A DNA stretch of 64,000 nt. Origin: JAKACA01 sp049510975 (GTDB lineage: Bacteria; Actinomycetota; Acidimicrobiia; Acidimicrobiales; Bog-793). Both the position numbers and the translations under genes were made by a program. The notes below the pieces were generated by a model that was given only the letters and a program-made list of their open reading frames with translations, ran no database searches and was not told the DNA's origin. The stretch covers positions 62,001-126,000 of the forward strand of contig JBEKYM010000002.1 in the NCBI GenBank assembly GCA_049510975.1, in the 5' to 3' direction. The number at the start of each line of letters is the position of its first letter. Within the stretch, counting starts at the first letter, position 1. Shown one piece after another: positions 47,132 to 55,993 of this stretch.

Positions 47132-48010
47132 GTGATTCGCTTCTCCTACGCGGAAGCCATGGTGGAACCGAGCTTCTACGCACCGCTGGCGCGGGCGGCG
47201 GAGGCGGCGGGTTTCGATTCGTTCGTGGTGCCGGAGAGCGTGCTCTACCCGCGGGACGCCGCGACCAGCTACCCCTACGTCGAGGGAGGCGGGCGGGAGT
47301 TCCTCGAGGACAAGCCGTTCATCGACCCGTTCGTGCTCGTCGCCTCCCTGGCGACGGTCACCGAGCGCCTTCGCTTCGTGAGCTTCGTCGTCAAGCTGCC
47401 GCTCCGTCACCCCGTCATGGCCGCCAAACAGGCCTCGTCAGTGGCGGTGCTGTCGGGCGGCCGCTTTGCCTTCGGCGTCGGGCTCTCCCCGTGGCCGGAG
47501 GACTACGAGGCGCTCGACCAGCAGTGGTCGTCACGGGGTGCCCGGATGGACGAGCAGCTCGACATCATCGACGGGCTCTGCGCCGGCGACTACTTCGAGT
47601 ACCACGGTGCCTTCTACGACTTCGCTCCCGTCAAGATTTCGCCGGCGCCGGCCACGCGCATCCCCATCCTCGTCGGCGGGCACGCCCCTGCGGCCCTCGA
47701 GCGGGCGGCTCGGTGGGACGGCTGGCTGCACGCTGGTTCGGAACACGAGCGGCTGCCGGAGATGGTGGCGTCGGTACGTTCGATGCGCCAGGAGCTCGGG
47801 CGCGAGCGGGAGCCGTTCGAGATCCACGTCATCTCGATCGACGGCTACAGCGTGGACGGTTGCCGGCGCCTGGAGGAGCTCGGTGTCACCGACGTCATCA
47901 TCGGGTTCCGGGACGCTTACCAGCCCGGACCTGACACCGAAACCCTCCCCGTCAAGTTCGACGCCATCGCCCGCTTCGGCGACAGCGTCATCGCCGGCGT
48001 GAGGGGCTGA
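47132..48010 (+). CDS. LLM-class (probably F420-dependent) oxidoreductase
   Basis: A 292-residue luciferase-like monooxygenase fold protein. Key segments are ARAAEAAGFDSFVVPES, RLRFVSFVVKLPLRHPVMAAKQASSVAVLSGGRFAFGVGLS and ILVGGHAPAALERAARWDGWL, which match the actinobacterial F420-dependent subgroup. GTG at 47132 follows GAGGACC. It is divergent from the S9 peptidase. The substrate is unknown; a VOC and a CMD gene follow on the same strand, which could form a small catabolic group. Confidence 0.85.
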   Translation: MIRFSYAEAMVEPSFYAPLARAAEAAGFDSFVVPESVLYPRDAATSYPYVEGGGREFLEDKPFIDPFVLVASLATVTERLRFVSFVVKLPLRHPVMAAKQASSVAVLSGGRFAFGVGLSPWPEDYEALDQQWSSRGARMDEQLDIIDGLCAGDYFEYHGAFYDFAPVKISPAPATRIPILVGGHAPAALERAARWDGWLHAGSEHERLPEMVASVRSMRQELGREREPFEIHVISIDGYSVDGCRRLEELGVTDVIIGFRDAYQPGPDTETLPVKFDAIARFGDSVIAGVRG

Positions 48011-48108
48011 GTGGCGCCTCGGCCGGCGAGTTGAGAGCCGTTTCCCAACGACCGCTCGCAGTAGCCTGGAGCGACTGCGGCAGGTGAGCGCCGGCAGAAG
48101 GGGATGTG

Positions 48109-48687
48109 ATGCCGACCAACAGCGAGTTCACATTGCGGGGGATCAACCACCTGGCCCTCGTCTGCTCCGACATGGAGCGCACGGTCGACTTCTACTCCGG
48201 CGTCCTCGGCATGCCGCTCGTCAAGACCATCGAGCTCCCGCTCGGGATGGGACAGCACTTCTTTTTCGACGTCGGCAACGGTGACTGCCTGGCGTTCTTC
48301 TGGTTCCCCGATGCGCCGGCGCACGCCCCTGGCGTTGCTGCGCCCTCGGCCCTGCCCGGCCGGGGCGAGCTGGCGACGGCGCACGGCTCGATGAACCACG
48401 TCGCCTTCAACGTCGAGGCAGACCGGATCGAGGAGTACGCCGCTCGCCTCAAGGCCAAGGGCATCGAGTGCACCGACGTCGCCAACCACGACGAGAGCGA
48501 GTACCAGATCGCGAAGAAGGTCCACCCCGGCGTCTACGTCCGTTCGGTGTACTTCTTCGACCCCGACGGCATCCTCCTCGAGTTCGCCGCCTGGACGCGG
48601 GCCTTCCGTCCCGACGACGTGCGCCACGCGCCCGCCCGGGCCGATGGCACCCGGCCCGAACCGGCTGCTTCGAGCGTCTCGTCCTAG
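48109..48687 (+). CDS. VOC-family (glyoxalase/dioxygenase-like) protein
   Basis: A 192-residue metalloenzyme of the vicinal-oxygen-chelate fold, made of two beta-alpha-beta-beta-beta modules. The first metal ligand is His in INHLALVCSDMERTVDFYSGVLGM, the second in MNHVAFNVE, and Glu in FDPDGILLEFAA is the third. This resembles ring-cleaving dioxygenases and glyoxalases. ATG at 48109 follows AGAAGGGG. The substrate cannot be told. Confidence 0.88.
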   Translation: MPTNSEFTLRGINHLALVCSDMERTVDFYSGVLGMPLVKTIELPLGMGQHFFFDVGNGDCLAFFWFPDAPAHAPGVAAPSALPGRGELATAHGSMNHVAFNVEADRIEEYAARLKAKGIECTDVANHDESEYQIAKKVHPGVYVRSVYFFDPDGILLEFAAWTRAFRPDDVRHAPARADGTRPEPAASSVSS

Positions 48688-48699
48688 GGGATCGTGGTC

Positions 48700-49347
48700 A
48701 TGCCCCGCCTCAGGCAGGTCCCGAGATCGGAAGCCACCGACGAGCTCGTGTTGCGCACGTACGCGCAACTCTTCGGCGATCGCGATCCCGTGGCCGAGCC
48801 CGGCACAGCGACAGGCACACCCGGCGACTGGTTCACCGTCTTTGCCCTCGTGCCCGATGTGCTGCGGCACGCCGTGAGGGGTTTCTCCTTGTACGCCAGC
48901 CCGAACCGGCACTTGCGCCCCGAGCTGCGAGAGCTCGCCCAGACGCGGGTCGGCTGGGCGATCGGCAGTCAATTCGTCTTCTCGCAGCACTGCAAAGCCT
49001 GCCGCGGACTGGGCATGGACGCGCGAAAAGTGGCGTCCATCGCGCACTGGCAGACATCCGAGGCGTTCTCGCCCGTGGAGCGAGCGGTGCTCGCCTACGC
49101 CGACTGCCTCGCCTACGACGGTGGGCGGACTCCCGACGGCGTCTTCCAGGCGCTGCAGAATCACCTCAGCGACGAGGAGATCCTGGAGCTCACCTACGTG
49201 GCGGCCCTCTACGTCATGCACGCCGTCATGAGCCGGGCGCTGCGCACCGAGTTCGACGACCGGCCCGAGAGCGTCGTCGAGGTGACGGCACCGGACGACC
49301 CGGAGGCTTACGACTTCGGGCAGGACATCTTCGGCCGCACCAGCTGA
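48700..49347 (+). CDS. Carboxymuconolactone decarboxylase/AhpD-like protein
   Basis: A 215-residue all-alpha protein of the CMD family. The CxxC pair lies in FSQHCKACRGLGM, with a nearby histidine as in AhpD peroxidases. LRPELRELAQTRVGWAIGSQFVFSQH is the conserved entry helix. It may be a peroxidase or a decarboxylase-like protein. A GTG two codons upstream (48694) is an alternative start. It follows the VOC gene by 12 bases. Confidence 0.85.
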   Translation: MPRLRQVPRSEATDELVLRTYAQLFGDRDPVAEPGTATGTPGDWFTVFALVPDVLRHAVRGFSLYASPNRHLRPELRELAQTRVGWAIGSQFVFSQHCKACRGLGMDARKVASIAHWQTSEAFSPVERAVLAYADCLAYDGGRTPDGVFQALQNHLSDEEILELTYVAALYVMHAVMSRALRTEFDDRPESVVEVTAPDDPEAYDFGQDIFGRTS

Positions 49348-49399
49348 GCGGGCGCCGGCGGGTGGGCATCACGCCGGCGGTGCCGATACGGTTCCGCCG

Positions 49400-50767
49400 A
49401 TGACCGGCAAACCCCTGCGCGTCCTGCTCTACGGCAAGGACGCCCGCACCGACGCCATCGCCGAGGGGCTCGGCCGCTCGGCGAGTCGATGCGAGCTCAC
49501 CATCTGCGCACCCTTTCGCAGCCCGGGCTTTGTCGCACGCGCTGATCGGGTCGTGACGGCGTCGATGACCGATCTTCCCCAGATGGTGGCAATCGCCCGA
49601 GAGGCCGCCCCGGATCTCGTCGTCGTCGGGCCTGAGGACCCACTCTCGGTCGGCCTGGTGGATGCCTTGAGCGCTCTGGGCATTGCCTGTTTCGGGCCGA
49701 CTCGCTCACTTGCCCGCGTCGAGACGTCGAAGTCGTGGACACGGGCACTCGTCGGGCGTTACGACATCGAAGGAAACCCGAGCCACCGGACCTTCCACAA
49801 CGCCGACGGGCTCGCCGACTATGCGGCGGAGCTCGGGTCCGTCGTCATCAAACCGGACGGCCTCACCGGTGGCAAGGGCGTGAAGGTGCAGGGCGAACAG
49901 CTGGCCTCCGTCGAGGACGCCGTCGCCTATGCCCGCGAGCTCCTGAGTGCCGACGGCTCCGTCGTGATCGAGGAGCGCCTCGTCGGCGAGGAGTTCAGCC
50001 TGCAGACGATCACCGACGGGCAGGACGTGCTGCACTGTCCCGTCGCCCAGGACCACAAGCGTGCCTACGCGGGCGACACCGGACCGAACACCGGCGGCAT
50101 GGGCTCGTACTCGTGCCCTGACGGCTCTCTGCCCTTTCTCGATGCTGCGGACGTGGCAGCGGCTCGCCGGATCAACGAGGCCACCATCGATGCGCTCGGA
50201 CGCGAGACCGGCACGCCCTATCGCGGCGTCCTCTACGGAGGCTTCATGGCCGTTGCCAGCGGCGTGAAGCTGATCGAGTACAACGCACGTTTCGGGGATC
50301 CGGAGGCGATGAACGTGCTGCCCGTGCTCGAGGGTGACCTTGCCGCCCTCTTGCTGGCAGCCGCCACCGGCCGGCTCGGCACCGTGACGGCCTCCTTTGC
50401 TGCCAAAGCAACCGTGTGCAAGTACGTCGTGCCGAGCGACTACCCCGACGGCGGCGCCCTGACGAGCGGCGAGGACACGGACCCCGCCATCACCGCCGAT
50501 GACTCCGTGCTCGGTCCCGAGCTCCGCCGTTACTGGGCCGCCGCCGAGCTCGCCGATGACGCCTCAGTGCGGCTGACTGGATCGCGCGGGCTCGCCTTCG
50601 TCGGCATCGCCGACACGCTCGGCGAAGCAGAGGAGCGAGCTGAACTGGGAGCGTCCTCGGTGACCGGTCACGTTCGCCACCGCAGCGACATCGGCACGAG
50701 CGATGCGGTCGCCCGCCGCCGCGCCCACCTGAGCGACATCCGCTCGGCCGTTGCCAGCGGCGCCTGA
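49400..50767 (+). CDS. purD: Phosphoribosylamine-glycine ligase (GARS)
   Basis: A 455-residue ATP-grasp enzyme making glycinamide ribonucleotide in purine synthesis. The N-terminal domain starts LRVLLYGKDARTDAIAEGL, and VVVGPEDPLSVGLVDAL follows. The ATP-grasp part has VVIKPDGLTGGKGVKVQ and VIEERLVGEEFSLQTI, then QDHKRAYAGDTGPNTGGMGSYS and VLYGGFM...LIEYNARFGDPEAM. The N-terminus (GKDA in place of the usual GGGGREHA) is diverged. Confidence 0.93.
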   Translation: MTGKPLRVLLYGKDARTDAIAEGLGRSASRCELTICAPFRSPGFVARADRVVTASMTDLPQMVAIAREAAPDLVVVGPEDPLSVGLVDALSALGIACFGPTRSLARVETSKSWTRALVGRYDIEGNPSHRTFHNADGLADYAAELGSVVIKPDGLTGGKGVKVQGEQLASVEDAVAYARELLSADGSVVIEERLVGEEFSLQTITDGQDVLHCPVAQDHKRAYAGDTGPNTGGMGSYSCPDGSLPFLDAADVAAARRINEATIDALGRETGTPYRGVLYGGFMAVASGVKLIEYNARFGDPEAMNVLPVLEGDLAALLLAAATGRLGTVTASFAAKATVCKYVVPSDYPDGGALTSGEDTDPAITADDSVLGPELRRYWAAAELADDASVRLTGSRGLAFVGIADTLGEAEERAELGASSVTGHVRHRSDIGTSDAVARRRAHLSDIRSAVASGA

Positions 50768-50770
50768 GCG

Positions 50771-52501
50771 TCAGGCCGGTGGTTCGGCGGTGCCGCCTGC
50801 CACGGACTTCGCCCAGGCGTAGTCGGCCTTGCCGGCAGGGTTGCGCCTGACGCGATCGACCGTGATGACGGCCTTCGGCAGCTTGTAGCGGGCGATCTCG
50901 CGAGCGCACGTCGCCAGGAGCTCTCCGTCGTCGAGATCGGCGCCGGGCTCCGGTTCGACGATGGCGACGACCTCGCTGCCCCACCGCTCGCTCGGGCGGC
51001 CGACGACGATGACGTCTCGCACGCCGGGGTGGTGGCGCACGGCTGCCTCCACTTCCTCGGCGAAGATCTTCTCGCCGCCGGAGTTGATCGTGACGGCGTC
51101 GCGCCCGAGCACCTCGACGGTGCCGTCGGCATGCAGGCGGGCCCGGTCGCCCGGGATCGTGAGGCGCCGGCCGCCGATGGACCGGAACGTCGCTGCCGTC
51201 TTCTCCGCATCGTTCAGGTACCCGAGCGGGATGCGCCCCGATCTCGCCAGCCACCCCGTGTCCTCGTGGTCGGGAGCCAGCACGGTCGTGCGGGTCTCGT
51301 CGAGCACGCACGTCTGCGGATCCGGGCGGAAGCGCACTGGCCGCCGCTTTCCGGCGCCTGGGCCGGCGGCGTCGGCTCCACCGGTCCCGCCGCCCTCGCC
51401 TGAGCGGGCGGGCAGGTCGATGTTGTCGGCAAGTGGGCCGGCCTCTGAAGATCCCATGATGTCGCGGATGCGGACACCCGGAAGTCGGGCCATGATGGCC
51501 TCCTTCGACTTCGGCGAGAGGGCGGCGCCGCTCGAGGACACCACGACGAGGCAGGAGAGGTCGCGAGGACGGGCGTCCATGGCGTCGATGAGCGGGGCGG
51601 CAAAGGCCTCGCCGGCGATCGTCAGGAGACTGACGCGTTCTCGTTCGACCGTGTCGAGCACGTCGCCGGCGTCGAAACGGTCGACGACGCCCTGAATGAC
51701 GACGGTGCCTCCGGTGTGGAGCGCCTGGAAGCTCACCCACTGCCCGGTGCCGTGCATGAACGGCGCCGCCGACAGGCCGCGGGCTCCGGTCCGGGCAGCG
51801 ACAGCTTCCACGAGCTCGTCGAGCGAGTCCCACTCGCGGGCACCTTGGCGGAAATTGCGCCCCCCGAGAGCCGTCACGAAGATGTCACCCTGTCGCCACA
51901 AGACGCCCTTTGGCTTGCCCGTCGTTCCGCCGGTATAGAGGATGTAGAGGTCGTCGGGCGACCACTCGAGCGGTGGGCGCTCGGGCGAAGCCGACGCGAG
52001 GGCAGATTCGTACTCGACGGCTCCCGTCAGCAAAGCGACGTCGCTGCCGTCGGGAACCTGCAGGAGCAGAGCCGGACGATCGATCACGCCCGCGGCGCAC
52101 AGCGAGTCGATGGCCGCCCCGAGTTGGGGAGCGAATTGCGCCTGGTAGACGAGCGCCCGCGGCGCCATGTCGGCGAGCAGCTCCTCGAGCTCGCTCGTGA
52201 CGTAGCGGTAGTTGACGTTGCAGGGTGCAGCTCGCGCCTTCAGCGAACCGAGGATGGCCTCGAGGTACTCGTGGCCGTTCAGCAAGCAGATCGCCACGCG
52301 GTCCTGGCCGGCCTCATAGTCGGCAAGCCCGGAGCGTTCGGCGTGCACCGTGACCCCCTCTGCTCGCAAGAGGTTGGCGAATCGGCGGGTGCGCTCGGTC
52401 AGCTGTGCCCAGGTGAAACGCCGCTCGGGAGTGACGATCGCCTCGCGACCGCCGATACGGGCGGCGAGCGCCTCCTGCACCTCGGCGAGGTTGAACTCCA
52501 T
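50771..52501 (-). CDS. AMP-binding acyl-CoA synthetase
   Basis: A 576-residue adenylate-forming enzyme. The phosphate loop is ILYTGGTTGKPKG (about 185-197), A5 is DIMGSSEAGP, A8 is GEKIFAEEVEAAVRHHPGVRDVIVVGRP, and the C-terminal catalytic lysine is in RNPAGKADYAWAK. It should activate a fatty or other carboxylic acid to a CoA thioester. Between A5 and A7 it carries a Gly/Ala-rich insertion (ARSGEGGGTGGADAAGPG). ATG at 52501 overlaps the HAD hydrolase stop. The substrate is unknown. Confidence 0.92.
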   Translation of the reverse strand: MEFNLAEVQEALAARIGGREAIVTPERRFTWAQLTERTRRFANLLRAEGVTVHAERSGLADYEAGQDRVAICLLNGHEYLEAILGSLKARAAPCNVNYRYVTSELEELLADMAPRALVYQAQFAPQLGAAIDSLCAAGVIDRPALLLQVPDGSDVALLTGAVEYESALASASPERPPLEWSPDDLYILYTGGTTGKPKGVLWRQGDIFVTALGGRNFRQGAREWDSLDELVEAVAARTGARGLSAAPFMHGTGQWVSFQALHTGGTVVIQGVVDRFDAGDVLDTVERERVSLLTIAGEAFAAPLIDAMDARPRDLSCLVVVSSSGAALSPKSKEAIMARLPGVRIRDIMGSSEAGPLADNIDLPARSGEGGGTGGADAAGPGAGKRRPVRFRPDPQTCVLDETRTTVLAPDHEDTGWLARSGRIPLGYLNDAEKTAATFRSIGGRRLTIPGDRARLHADGTVEVLGRDAVTINSGGEKIFAEEVEAAVRHHPGVRDVIVVGRPSERWGSEVVAIVEPEPGADLDDGELLATCAREIARYKLPKAVITVDRVRRNPAGKADYAWAKSVAGGTAEPPA

Positions 52502-53196
52502 CAGCCATCCTCCCGAATCGCCCGGACTGCGAAGTCGCTCAGGCTCGTGACGTGCCCGTGGTCGTCGTCGTCGCAGAGCCCGAACGGGTCGAGATGGAGG
52601 CCCCTGATGCCGGCGTTGCGAGCGCCTTCGACGTCGAAGTGCACGCTGTCGCCGATGAACACGCATCGCTCCGGCGGCACCCCGAGAGCTGCGAGGGCGA
52701 AGGAGAAGATGTGAGGGTCGGGTTTCTCGACCCCGACGACATGGGAGTCGATGACGACGGCGACTTTGGCCATCTCCTCGCCGTCGAGCCCGCAGATGCG
52801 GTGCTCGAGCAACAGCTGCTCCATCTTGCCGGAGGCGTTGGACACGATCGCCAGCTGCAATCCGGCCGCCTCGAGCGCCCGCATGGCGCCGGCGGCACCG
52901 GGGGCGGGCACCCAGTCCTCGGCGAGGTAGATGCGCTCGATGGCGGGGAGCGCTCCCTCGATGCGGTCCTCGGGAACACCGGCGGTTCGAGCGACGACGC
53001 GGTCGACCGTGGGCCAGTCGGGCATTCCGAGTCGGTCGACTTCACGCATGCCCCGGTAATGGGCGAGCCAGCACGTGTCGTCGTCCGGGCTTGCCCCGTG
53101 CGGGGCCAAGGCCTCTCGCATGCGGATCGGGTCCGGCAGCACGAGGACGCCGCCGGCGTCGAGGAGCACGGCGTCGATGGTGTCGTCGAGCAGCAT
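52501..53196 (-). CDS. HAD-superfamily hydrolase
   Basis: A 231-residue protein of the haloacid dehalogenase-like group with an alpha-helical cap. Motif I reads LLDAGGVLV: the nucleophile Asp is present but the usual +2 Asp is Gly. Motif II is AIVSNASG, motif III KPDPHIF and motif IV FIGDSVHFDVEGARNAG. The change at +2 is seen in some phosphatase-like relatives and in dehalogenases and may alter phosphatase ability. The stop overlaps the acyl-CoA synthetase start. Confidence 0.85.
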   Translation of the reverse strand: MLLDDTIDAVLLDAGGVLVLPDPIRMREALAPHGASPDDDTCWLAHYRGMREVDRLGMPDWPTVDRVVARTAGVPEDRIEGALPAIERIYLAEDWVPAPGAAGAMRALEAAGLQLAIVSNASGKMEQLLLEHRICGLDGEEMAKVAVVIDSHVVGVEKPDPHIFSFALAALGVPPERCVFIGDSVHFDVEGARNAGIRGLHLDPFGLCDDDDHGHVTSLSDFAVRAIREDG

Positions 53197-53305
53197 CCCT
53201 GCAGGCTAATGGGCCAGGCCGAAGCGGCTTCGGTCGCTGGGGGCCGTGGTACGTTTCGCCCGGTGGCACTGATCCCGGGCACCTGGTCGCCGGCGACTTT
53301 CCGCT

Positions 53306-54463
53306 GTGGCTGACGAGGGACCCGGGCACCATCATCGGGGCGCCGGGTGGCAGGAGGCCTCATGGGGCTCGGCCCGGGCGGCGTTCTGGCCCTTCGTCGT
53401 CTCGCGGGCGGTCGTCGTCGGCGCTCTCGTACTGGCTCGTTTCGTCGTCACCCAGGTCCGGCCTCGCTCGGACGGGGCGATCGTGGCGGCGCACGCCGGC
53501 CTGCTCGGGTGGGATGCGAACTGGTACCGGCGCATCGCCGAGATCGGCTACGGCCGCTCAGGCAGGACGTCGGTGCGCTTCTTCCCGCTCTATCCGCTGC
53601 TCACTCGACTCCTGTCGAAGGCGCCGGGAATCAGCACCGGCACTGCCTTGCTCCTCATCGCCAACGTGGCCGCCTTTGCCGCTGTGGCGCTCATCCACCG
53701 GCTCGCACTGGTCGAGTCCGGAGACGAAGAAACCGCCTCCCGCTCTGCCTGGTGGCTGGCGATGTTCCCCACCGCCTTCGTGCTGTCGATGGGCTACGCG
53801 GATTCTCTGCTGCTGCTCACGAGCCTGGCCTTCTTCCTCGCGCTTCGGACTCGCCATTTCGCCGTCGCCGCTCTGGCGGGCGTGTTTGCCGGTCTCGATC
53901 GTCCCGTCGGACTGCTGCTGGCGCTCCCGGCGCTCATTGAAGCCCTACGGGAGCTGCGCGGGCTGCCGGTGCGGCACTGGTGGTGGCGGGGTGCTGCCGT
54001 CGTCTCCGCACCGCTCGGGGCGGCCGCGTACATGGTCTGGTCGAAGGTGCACGACGGAAGCTTCTTCCTGCCCCTGTCGGCACAGGTGTCGACGAAGAAC
54101 CGTGGAGGGCTGGCCGATCCTCTCGTCACGATCGCCCACGACCTCGGCGACCTCGTGCACGATCGGCACCTCGGCACGGCCCTGCACGCCCCGTGGGTGG
54201 TCGTCTTCGTGATCCTCACCGTCGTACTTTTCCGCCGCTGGCCTGCCTCCTATGCCGCCTACGCGGCTCTCACGCTCGCCGTCACACTGACCGCCCCGAA
54301 CCTGTCGTCATTCGAGCGGTACGCCCTCGACTGCTTCCCATTCGCACTTGCCTTGGCGACGCTGACCCGCCGTCGCCAAGTCGCCTGGGCAGCTTTCGCC
54401 GTCTCCGGTGCGTTGTTGGCGGGATACGGGCTCCTGGCGTTTCTCGGCGCCTACATCCCGTAG
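53306..54463 (+). CDS. PIG-V-like mannosyltransferase family membrane protein
   Basis: A 385-residue polytopic protein with about 9-10 transmembrane segments. After the first helix it has WDANWYRRIAEIGYG, the acidic loop motif of GT-C polyprenyl-mannose-dependent transferases, and VRFFPLYPLLTRLLS, both typical of the PIG-V-like family. It probably adds a sugar to a lipid or protein outside the membrane. GTG at 53306 is used; its ribosome site is weak. It stands just before the stress gene island. Confidence 0.82.
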   Translation: MADEGPGHHHRGAGWQEASWGSARAAFWPFVVSRAVVVGALVLARFVVTQVRPRSDGAIVAAHAGLLGWDANWYRRIAEIGYGRSGRTSVRFFPLYPLLTRLLSKAPGISTGTALLLIANVAAFAAVALIHRLALVESGDEETASRSAWWLAMFPTAFVLSMGYADSLLLLTSLAFFLALRTRHFAVAALAGVFAGLDRPVGLLLALPALIEALRELRGLPVRHWWWRGAAVVSAPLGAAAYMVWSKVHDGSFFLPLSAQVSTKNRGGLADPLVTIAHDLGDLVHDRHLGTALHAPWVVVFVILTVVLFRRWPASYAAYAALTLAVTLTAPNLSSFERYALDCFPFALALATLTRRRQVAWAAFAVSGALLAGYGLLAFLGAYIP

Positions 54464-54478
54464 GGCGAGCGCGACAGC

Positions 54479-54724
54479 TCAGGAGATGCGCCCCTCACCT
54501 CGCTGCGCCGCGCCACGGCGCGCCATCTCTCGCTCGTGCGCGGAGACCTCACCTTGGATCCGAACGCCCTCGGGGTCGTTCGCCACCTCGTCGGCCAGTT
54601 CCTCTTCCTCCGGGGTGGGCGGACGGTCGGCAGTGTGGGGTGCCCGCGCTTCGCGTGCCTCAGCAGCACGCGTTTCACCGCTGGCGCGAGGGGGACTGGC
54701 ATCGTTCGAGGTCACCACACCCAT
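54479..54724 (-). CDS. Small hydrophilic protein of unknown function
   Basis: An 81-residue acidic, probably disordered protein. The recognisable part is TPEEEELADEVANDPEGVRIQGEVSAHEREMARRGA. AAGAAGGGA lies immediately upstream of ATG 54724. I do not recognise the family. The composition (no Cys or aromatic residues) resembles small stress proteins, but this is only an impression. It is convergent with the mannosyltransferase gene. Confidence 0.5.
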   Translation of the reverse strand: MGVVTSNDASPPRASGETRAAEAREARAPHTADRPPTPEEEELADEVANDPEGVRIQGEVSAHEREMARRGAAQRGEGRIS

Positions 54725-54831
54725 TCCCTTCTTGGTCAATGTCTCTCGGGCATGTACGACTGAATCTGTCGTCAATCCCTCGCAGCCGTACCCGGACCGC
54801 CGAGGTTCAAACCCTGATCGGGGCCGGTGCG

Positions 54832-55311
54832 TCACGGCTCCGGGCGCCGGCCCGCGCCGCAGTCGCTCAACAGCTCGGAGGTGTCCGCATCCACCTCGGA
54901 TCGGATGTCACGATGCCCGGACTCGACGTTCAGCAGGACGTGTTGCGGAGCTTCCTCCAGCATCATGAGCGCCTCGTCGGCTTCGGGCATCGCTCGTAAC
55001 AGCTCGTCGAGCTTGCGCTGAGTCGCCGACTGCTCCCTGCCCTGGGTGTGCTGAATGACCAGGACCATCAGCAAGGTGACGGCGGAGCTCACCACTTCGA
55101 AGCCGGCCACTGCCTTGCCCGGGAAGCCCAAGCCGCCGACGATACCTACGACGGCGATCACGGCCACCATGATGACGACAGCGACGCTCGACAGAGAGCT
55201 GTAGTGCTCGATCCGGTAGAGCATGCGGCTCGCGAGCGGCAGCTGGGAGGTGCGGTTGGCGAGGTGGCGGCGATGCTCGCGAGCTTCCTCGAGCTGCCGC
55301 CGGCGTATCAC
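54832..55311 (-). CDS. Low-affinity iron permease-like small membrane protein
   Basis: A 159-residue protein with two hydrophobic segments (SSVAVVIMVAVIAVVGIVGGLGF and FEVVSSAVTLLMVLVIQHTQ) followed by REQSATQRKLDELLRAMPEADEALM. The second segment and the RKLDELL part match the core of the low-affinity iron permease family, but other segments of Fet4-like transporters are missing, so transport is doubtful. It is divergent from the HATPase gene. The start is uncertain (GTG 55311). Confidence 0.7.
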   Translation of the reverse strand: MIRRRQLEEAREHRRHLANRTSQLPLASRMLYRIEHYSSLSSVAVVIMVAVIAVVGIVGGLGFPGKAVAGFEVVSSAVTLLMVLVIQHTQGREQSATQRKLDELLRAMPEADEALMMLEEAPQHVLLNVESGHRDIRSEVDADTSELLSDCGAGRRPEP

Positions 55312-55525
55312 GCCCGCTATCTACCCGGCCAGCGAGTGCCGAACCGCCGCTTCCGGCGTCGTGCCGATCGAGAAGCTCGACAAGCCCTGCAGATTCCGCC
55401 CGTCTCGCCGGTTGACACGGCGCTCGGAGGGTACGGTCACACCGAGCGCGAACCGGCCTCCCTCGAATGCAGCAATTCGGGTGGAGTCCCGGGGTTCGGT
55501 GGGGTCGTCCCAGCCGAGCGAACGG

Positions 55526-55906
55526 ATGATGCATATGACGGTCCCAGCAACAATGAGCGGAGATGCTCGGTCGATACCCCGCGCACGCCGGATGGTCCGA
55601 TCGATGACCACTCCGTGTGGGACGGCCGTGGCCGATGCCGCCGAGTTGCTGACCGACGAGCTCGTGACGAACGCGGTTCGCCATGGCGGAGGATGGTTCA
55701 AGGTGACGGCTTCCGTTGGCACGCGTCGAGTGCGTGTGGCCGTGTCCGACCGCTCCGGTGCGGCCCCGCTCGTGGTGTACCGGCCCGGCCACAGCCTCGA
55801 CCATGGACGAGGTCTCACCATCGTCGATGCGTTGGCATCGAACTGGGGGATCGAACGACACGAGGCGGAGAAGCAGATCTGGTTCGAGATCGACCTGCCC
55901 GACTGA
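55526..55906 (+). CDS. HATPase_c anti-sigma/regulatory protein
   Basis: A 126-residue single-domain GHKL ATPase. The N box is DELVTNAVRHGGGW, the G1-like loop VSDRSGAAP and the G2-like loop HGRGLTIVDALASNWGI. In actinobacteria such lone domains act as kinase or anti-sigma partners in stress signalling, like RsbW, and here it lies next to a sigB-type operon. Several ATGs at 55526, 55529 and 55535 are equally possible starts. Partner and substrate are unknown. Confidence 0.8.
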   Translation: MMHMTVPATMSGDARSIPRARRMVRSMTTPCGTAVADAAELLTDELVTNAVRHGGGWFKVTASVGTRRVRVAVSDRSGAAPLVVYRPGHSLDHGRGLTIVDALASNWGIERHEAEKQIWFEIDLPD

Positions 55907-55993
55907 GGCGGTCGCCTCCCATCACTGAGGCCAGCGCCTGCCATCGAGAACTCTGGAGATCAGGCTCTGCATTCGCAGGCCTTGGGCGGAGAC

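Noticed and set aside
54804..54814. GGTTCAAACCC resembling a tRNA T-arm
   Set aside because: No matching T-stem, acceptor stem or anticodon arm could be built around it.
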